Shown here in pieces: positions 12,389 through 15,226 of a stretch of 15,226 nt of DNA. The notes under the pieces are model-generated. The model saw only the letters and a program-made list of their open reading frames with translations, was not told the origin of the DNA and ran no database searches. Both the position numbers and the translations under genes were made by a program. The stretch lies in contig CALUQA010000085.1 of assembly GCA_944322775.1 (NCBI GenBank), positions 1-15,226 on the forward strand, in the 5' to 3' direction. Source of the stretch: an uncultured Elusimicrobiales bacterium. GTDB taxonomy: Bacteria; Elusimicrobiota; Elusimicrobia; Elusimicrobiales; Elusimicrobiaceae. Every line of letters starts with the position of its first letter. Position 1 is the first letter of the stretch.

Positions 12389-13552
12389 TTATTTGCCGGC
12401 TGCCGCTTGCAGGACTTTAACTTTATCGGTGGCTTCCCACGGGAATTCCTTGCGGCCAAAATGACCATAGGCGGCCGTTTGCAAATAAATCGGGTTGCGC
12501 AGCTTAAAGTGTTCAATAATCCCTTTGGGCGTCAGCGGGAAAATTTTGCGTGCAATTTCGGCCAGTTTTTCATCGGGTATTTTGCCGGTGCCGTCAGTAT
12601 CTATATAAAAACCGACGGGGTCTTCTTTGCCGATGGCATAGGCAATCTGCACGGTGCATTCTTTGGCCAGTTTGGCCGCCACAATATTTTTGGCAATATA
12701 GCGTGCCATGTACGCGGCCGAGCGGTCCACCTTGGTGGGGTCCTTGCCGGAAAATGCCCCGCCGCCGTGCGGGCAGCGGCCGCCGTAGGTGTCTACGATA
12801 ATTTTGCGTCCGGTCATGCCGGTGTCGCTCTGCGGCCCGCCGATGACAAATTTGCCCGTCGGGTTAATTAAAATTTTGGTGTCTTTATCCATCCATTTTT
12901 TAATAGCGGGGAAGATGGCCACGGCTTCAATTTCTTTTTTGGATTTTTCGGTAATTTTATTGCCGGAGCGGTCCAAAATATCTTCGGTGTGTTGGGTGGA
13001 TACCACCACCGTGTCCACGCGCACGGGTTCACCGTCGCGGTATTCCACGGTCACCTGGCTCTTGGCGTCCGGGCCAATGTAAGGCAGGGTTTTGGTTTTG
13101 CGCGCGCGTTCCAAATTGCGCAAAATGTCGTTGCAAAGCACCAAAGGCAGCGGCATATATTCCATGGTTTCGTCCACGGCATAGCCGACCATAAGGCCCT
13201 GGTCGCCGGCTCCGCCCACGTCCACGCCTTGGCTGATGTCGGGCGATTGTTTGCCAATCACGTTTACCACGGCGCAGGTGTCTGCATTAAAGCCGTATTT
13301 GGCGTCCGTGTAGCCAATGTCTTTAAGCAAGCCGCGCACCAAGTGTTCCACGTCCACACAGGTTTTGGTGGTAATTTCGCCGCCTACGACCACCAGCCCG
13401 CGGGTGATGTAGGTTTCGCAGGCCACGCGTGCGGTGCGGTCTTTCTTTAAAATTTCGTCCAAAATTAAGTCGGAAATTTGGTCACACACTTTGTCGGGGT
13501 GTCCTTTGGAGACGGACTCCGAAGTAACAAAACATTTACCTTGTTTAATCAT
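12389..13552 (-). CDS. metK: S-adenosylmethionine synthetase
   Basis: MetK joins methionine and ATP to make SAM, the methyl donor used, for instance, by RsmI upstream. It is full length at 387 residues. It starts with TSESVSKGHPDKVCDQISD (His18 for the active site), carries the first signature GAGDQG (114-119) and the P-loop-like GGGAFSGKDPTKVDRS (263-278), and ends in GHFGRKEFPWE. AGGAG lies about 6 nt before the ATG. The leader is only about 30-40 nt from the likely -10 boxes, too short for a SAM riboswitch. It is transcribed alone and is divergent from the exonuclease gene over 73 nt. Confidence 0.98.
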   Translation of the reverse strand: MIKQGKCFVTSESVSKGHPDKVCDQISDLILDEILKKDRTARVACETYITRGLVVVGGEITTKTCVDVEHLVRGLLKDIGYTDAKYGFNADTCAVVNVIGKQSPDISQGVDVGGAGDQGLMVGYAVDETMEYMPLPLVLCNDILRNLERARKTKTLPYIGPDAKSQVTVEYRDGEPVRVDTVVVSTQHTEDILDRSGNKITEKSKKEIEAVAIFPAIKKWMDKDTKILINPTGKFVIGGPQSDTGMTGRKIIVDTYGGRCPHGGGAFSGKDPTKVDRSAAYMARYIAKNIVAAKLAKECTVQIAYAIGKEDPVGFYIDTDGTGKIPDEKLAEIARKIFPLTPKGIIEHFKLRNPIYLQTAAYGHFGRKEFPWEATDKVKVLQAAAGK

Positions 13553-13586
13553 ACTGACTCCTAAAACGTCCGCAGGCGGGCAATTT

Positions 13587-13606
13587 ATTATAATAACTAT
13601 TATACT
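13587..13606. promoter_or_regulatory. Overlapping divergent -10 boxes of metK and the exonuclease gene
   Basis: Within 20 nt there are TATAAT boxes on the minus strand (13592-13587 and 13604-13599), and on the plus strand TATACT (13601-13606) and TATAAT (13589-13594). The opposite promoters therefore share DNA, and polymerases at the two could exclude each other. The -35 elements are not clear. Confidence 0.5.
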
Positions 13607-13625
13607 ATTTTAAGGGGTTTTCACC

Positions 13626-14396
13626 GTGTTGACTAAACTGATATCTTGGAACGTGAACGGTTTGCGCGCCGTAGAAAAAAAAGGTTTTGCCGATTTTCTG
13701 CAAAACTGCGGGGCCGACATTTTGGCCTTGCAGGAAACTAAAGCCCAGCCGGAGCAACTTTCAGCGGCGTTGCGCAGCCCGCAGGGCTGGCATGCGTATT
13801 TTTGCTCGGCCGAGCGCAAAGGCTATAGCGGGGTGGCCGTTTACAGCCGCCAAGAGCCCCTTAGCGTGCAATACGGTTTGGGCAACAAAGAGTTTGACTG
13901 CGAAGGCCGCACGCTTATTTTGGAGTACCCCACGTTTTTCTTTTTAAACATCTATTTTCCCAACGGCGGGCAGGGGCCGCAGCGCATTGATTTTAAACTG
14001 CGTTTTTACGATTGCTTTTTAAAGAAAAGCAAAGAACTTTTTAAAACGGGCAAAACCGTCATCGTCTGCGGGGACGTAAACACCGCCCACATGCCCATAG
14101 ATTTGGCCCGCCCGAAAGAAAACGAAAAAAACACCGGCTTTCTGCCGGAAGAACGCGCCTGGCTGGATAAGTTCTTTGCCGAAGGCTACACCGACACCTT
14201 CCGCCATTTTGTAAAAGACGGCGGCCATTACAGCTGGTGGGACTACAAGACCGGCGCCCGCAAAAGAAACGTAGGCTGGAGAATAGACTATTTCTTTATA
14301 GACACGCCTTCGGTGGGCAAGCTAAAAAGCGCGGGCATGCTTTCCGACGTGATGGGCTCGGACCATTGCCCCATAGAAATAACCGCCGATTTATAA
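13626..14396 (+). CDS. Exodeoxyribonuclease III / AP endonuclease
   Basis: A class II AP endonuclease and 3'-5' exonuclease of the ExoA/XthA family, acting in base excision repair. It has 256 residues, as expected for the family. Catalytic residues line up: Asn9 and Asn11 in SWNVNGLRA, Glu37 in LQETK, Tyr110 in NIYFPNG, Asp150 and Asn152 in CGDVNTAH, the RIDYFF strand (Asp221), and Asp246-His247 in GSDHCPI. The GTG at 13626 is chosen because AAGGGG lies 8 nt upstream; a TTG follows directly and cannot be excluded. It is a single-gene unit with a strong hairpin after it. The name exoA or xthA depends on the lineage, so I leave the symbol empty. Confidence 0.95.
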   Translation: MLTKLISWNVNGLRAVEKKGFADFLQNCGADILALQETKAQPEQLSAALRSPQGWHAYFCSAERKGYSGVAVYSRQEPLSVQYGLGNKEFDCEGRTLILEYPTFFFLNIYFPNGGQGPQRIDFKLRFYDCFLKKSKELFKTGKTVIVCGDVNTAHMPIDLARPKENEKNTGFLPEERAWLDKFFAEGYTDTFRHFVKDGGHYSWWDYKTGARKRNVGWRIDYFFIDTPSVGKLKSAGMLSDVMGSDHCPIEITADL

Positions 14397-14406
14397 TTGG
14401 CCCATA

Positions 14407-14434
14407 AAAAAGGACGCCCGCAGGCGTCCTTTTT
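14407..14434. terminator. Bidirectional terminator between the exonuclease and VIT1-like genes
   Basis: A stem of GGACGCC with GGCGTCC plus flanking A/T pairs (about 12 bp) has a CGCA loop (14419-14422). The A and T arms give U-tracts both ways, serving the two convergent genes. Confidence 0.9.
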
Positions 14435-14448
14435 AGTTGCAGTAAATA

Positions 14449-15226
14449 TCAGCCGGCTTGAATGCCCGTCCAGGCTTGCAACGCATAGCCGATAATAAAA
14501 CTGACGGCTGCCACGCCAAAACTTAAGCCGGCCATTTCCAAGAAGCGGCCTTTAAAGTTTTCGCCTTTGGCCACGGCATAGTAAAACGTAAAGCCGGCAA
14601 TCACGCACAAAGCAAGCACCAACATCAGTGCCAAGGCAATAAATACATTGCTCAGCAACGCATACGGGGCCACCAACAGCGCCACCGTCAGCACATAAGC
14701 CCCGCCGGTATACACGGCGGCTTTAAAGGGGTGCTTGCCGGCGGCTTTTTCCGTCTTGGAAGAAAGATATTCCGAAGAGGCCATGCTCAGTGCTGCGGCA
14801 ATGCCCGTAATGGCGCCCGTCAAAGCCACCAGTTTGGGGTTTTGCAGGGCAAAGGTAAAACCGGCCAGCGCACCGGTAAATTCCACCAACGCGTCGCTTA
14901 AGCCCAGCACCACAGAGCCCATATATTGCAGGCGTTCTTCGTTAATTAAAGCAATCAGTGCCTGCTCGTGGTTTTCTTCTTCCATGGAAAGTTTTTGAAT
15001 TTCGGGCTGGTCGCTGTACGTAAAATAGGTGGCGGAAGCTTGCCCTTCGTTGTTTTCCATCAGTTTAATGGCAAACGTCAGCCCCAGCGTGCGGGCCAGG
15101 AACAAATACCAATATATTTTCCAGCGGCAGGGGGTGGCAGTTTGGCCCGTTTTTTGGGCAATAATATCGTGGTGTTTGGCTTCCTCGGCGGCTTTGCCGC
15201 GCAGCCCCGTGGCTTGTTGGGGGTCC
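14449..15226 (-). CDS. Rubrerythrin-like/VIT1 (CCC1) fusion, putative iron or manganese exporter (cut by window edge)
   Basis: The reading frame is open to the right edge, so the start is missing; about 258 residues are visible. The first part is the end of a rubrerythrin-like four-helix domain: an ExxH in EEAKHHDII, a Glu pair in KLMENNEGQASATY and a second ExxH in MEEENHEQALI, which fit di-iron ligands. The second part is the VIT1/CCC1 membrane domain: YMGSVVLGLSDALVEFTGALAGF, SMASSEYLSSKTEKA, then three or four more helices to the C-terminus. Such fusions (MbfA-like) export iron from the cytoplasm, with the soluble domain sensing or supplying Fe(II). Substrate (Fe or Mn) is inferred from family knowledge. 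It converges on the exonuclease gene. Confidence 0.88.
   Translation of the reverse strand, partial: DPQQATGLRGKAAEEAKHHDIIAQKTGQTATPCRWKIYWYLFLARTLGLTFAIKLMENNEGQASATYFTYSDQPEIQKLSMEEENHEQALIALINEERLQYMGSVVLGLSDALVEFTGALAGFTFALQNPKLVALTGAITGIAAALSMASSEYLSSKTEKAAGKHPFKAAVYTGGAYVLTVALLVAPYALLSNVFIALALMLVLALCVIAGFTFYYAVAKGENFKGRFLEMAGLSFGVAAVSFIIGYALQAWTGIQAG

Noticed and set aside
13553..13625. A SAM riboswitch upstream of metK
   Set aside because: The leader between the likely -10 boxes and the ATG is only about 30-40 nt, too short for any known SAM riboswitch class, and no such fold is seen.
15103..15105. TTG at 15105 as the start of the VIT1-like gene
   Set aside because: The frame stays open upstream to the window edge and the upstream residues (EEAKHHDII) match the family's ferritin-like part, so the true start lies outside.

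Overview
This window reads as ordinary chromosome from a diderm (Gram-negative type) bacterium of about 50% GC. Several products carry signal peptides, one looks like an outer-membrane beta-barrel ending in Phe, and there is a PBP4-type carboxypeptidase. The compact gene order, the degenerate ArgS HIGH motif, the altered EF-P tip and the Lys/Ala-rich RsfS tail together make me think of Elusimicrobiota or another little-studied diderm phylum. That placement is only an impression; I could run no phylogeny. I see no phage, transposon, CRISPR array, tRNA or rRNA.

Layout. 1-1006 (minus): rsfS followed 2 nt later by the start of argS, which runs off the left edge. 1110-3394 (plus): rsmI, tsaC (overlapping rsmI by 26 nt) and an orphan membrane histidine kinase that seems to have its own promoter, closed by a strong terminator. 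3532-4989 (minus): PBP4-type dacB, divergent from mgsA (5064-5510, plus). mgsA converges on a 521-residue membrane protein of unknown function (5556-7121, minus), and the two share a bidirectional terminator. 7291-11579 (plus): a dense run of two tandem M24 (Xaa-Pro type) peptidases, elongation factor P, a small exported protein, a DUF192 protein and an outer-membrane protein. 11690-12295 (plus): a further exported protein with a terminator. 12389-13552 (minus): metK, divergent from a gene for an exonuclease III (13626-14396, plus). 14449-15226 (minus): a rubrerythrin-like/VIT1 fusion cut by the right edge.

Themes. Translation is well represented: ArgS, RsfS, RsmI, TsaC and EF-P. The peptidase-peptidase-efp order links turnover of Xaa-Pro peptides with the factor that relieves polyproline stalling. 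A second theme is the envelope: DacB, the unknown membrane protein, two small exported proteins and the beta-barrel.

I found no clearly new defence or mobile system. The points most worth a second look are: an EF-P whose tip lysine is replaced by Gln; a 70-residue histone-H1-like tail on RsfS; -10 boxes exactly 6 nt before the ATG of rsmI and the kinase gene, which suggests leaderless mRNAs; the tandem M24 pair; and the unrecognised two-module membrane protein.
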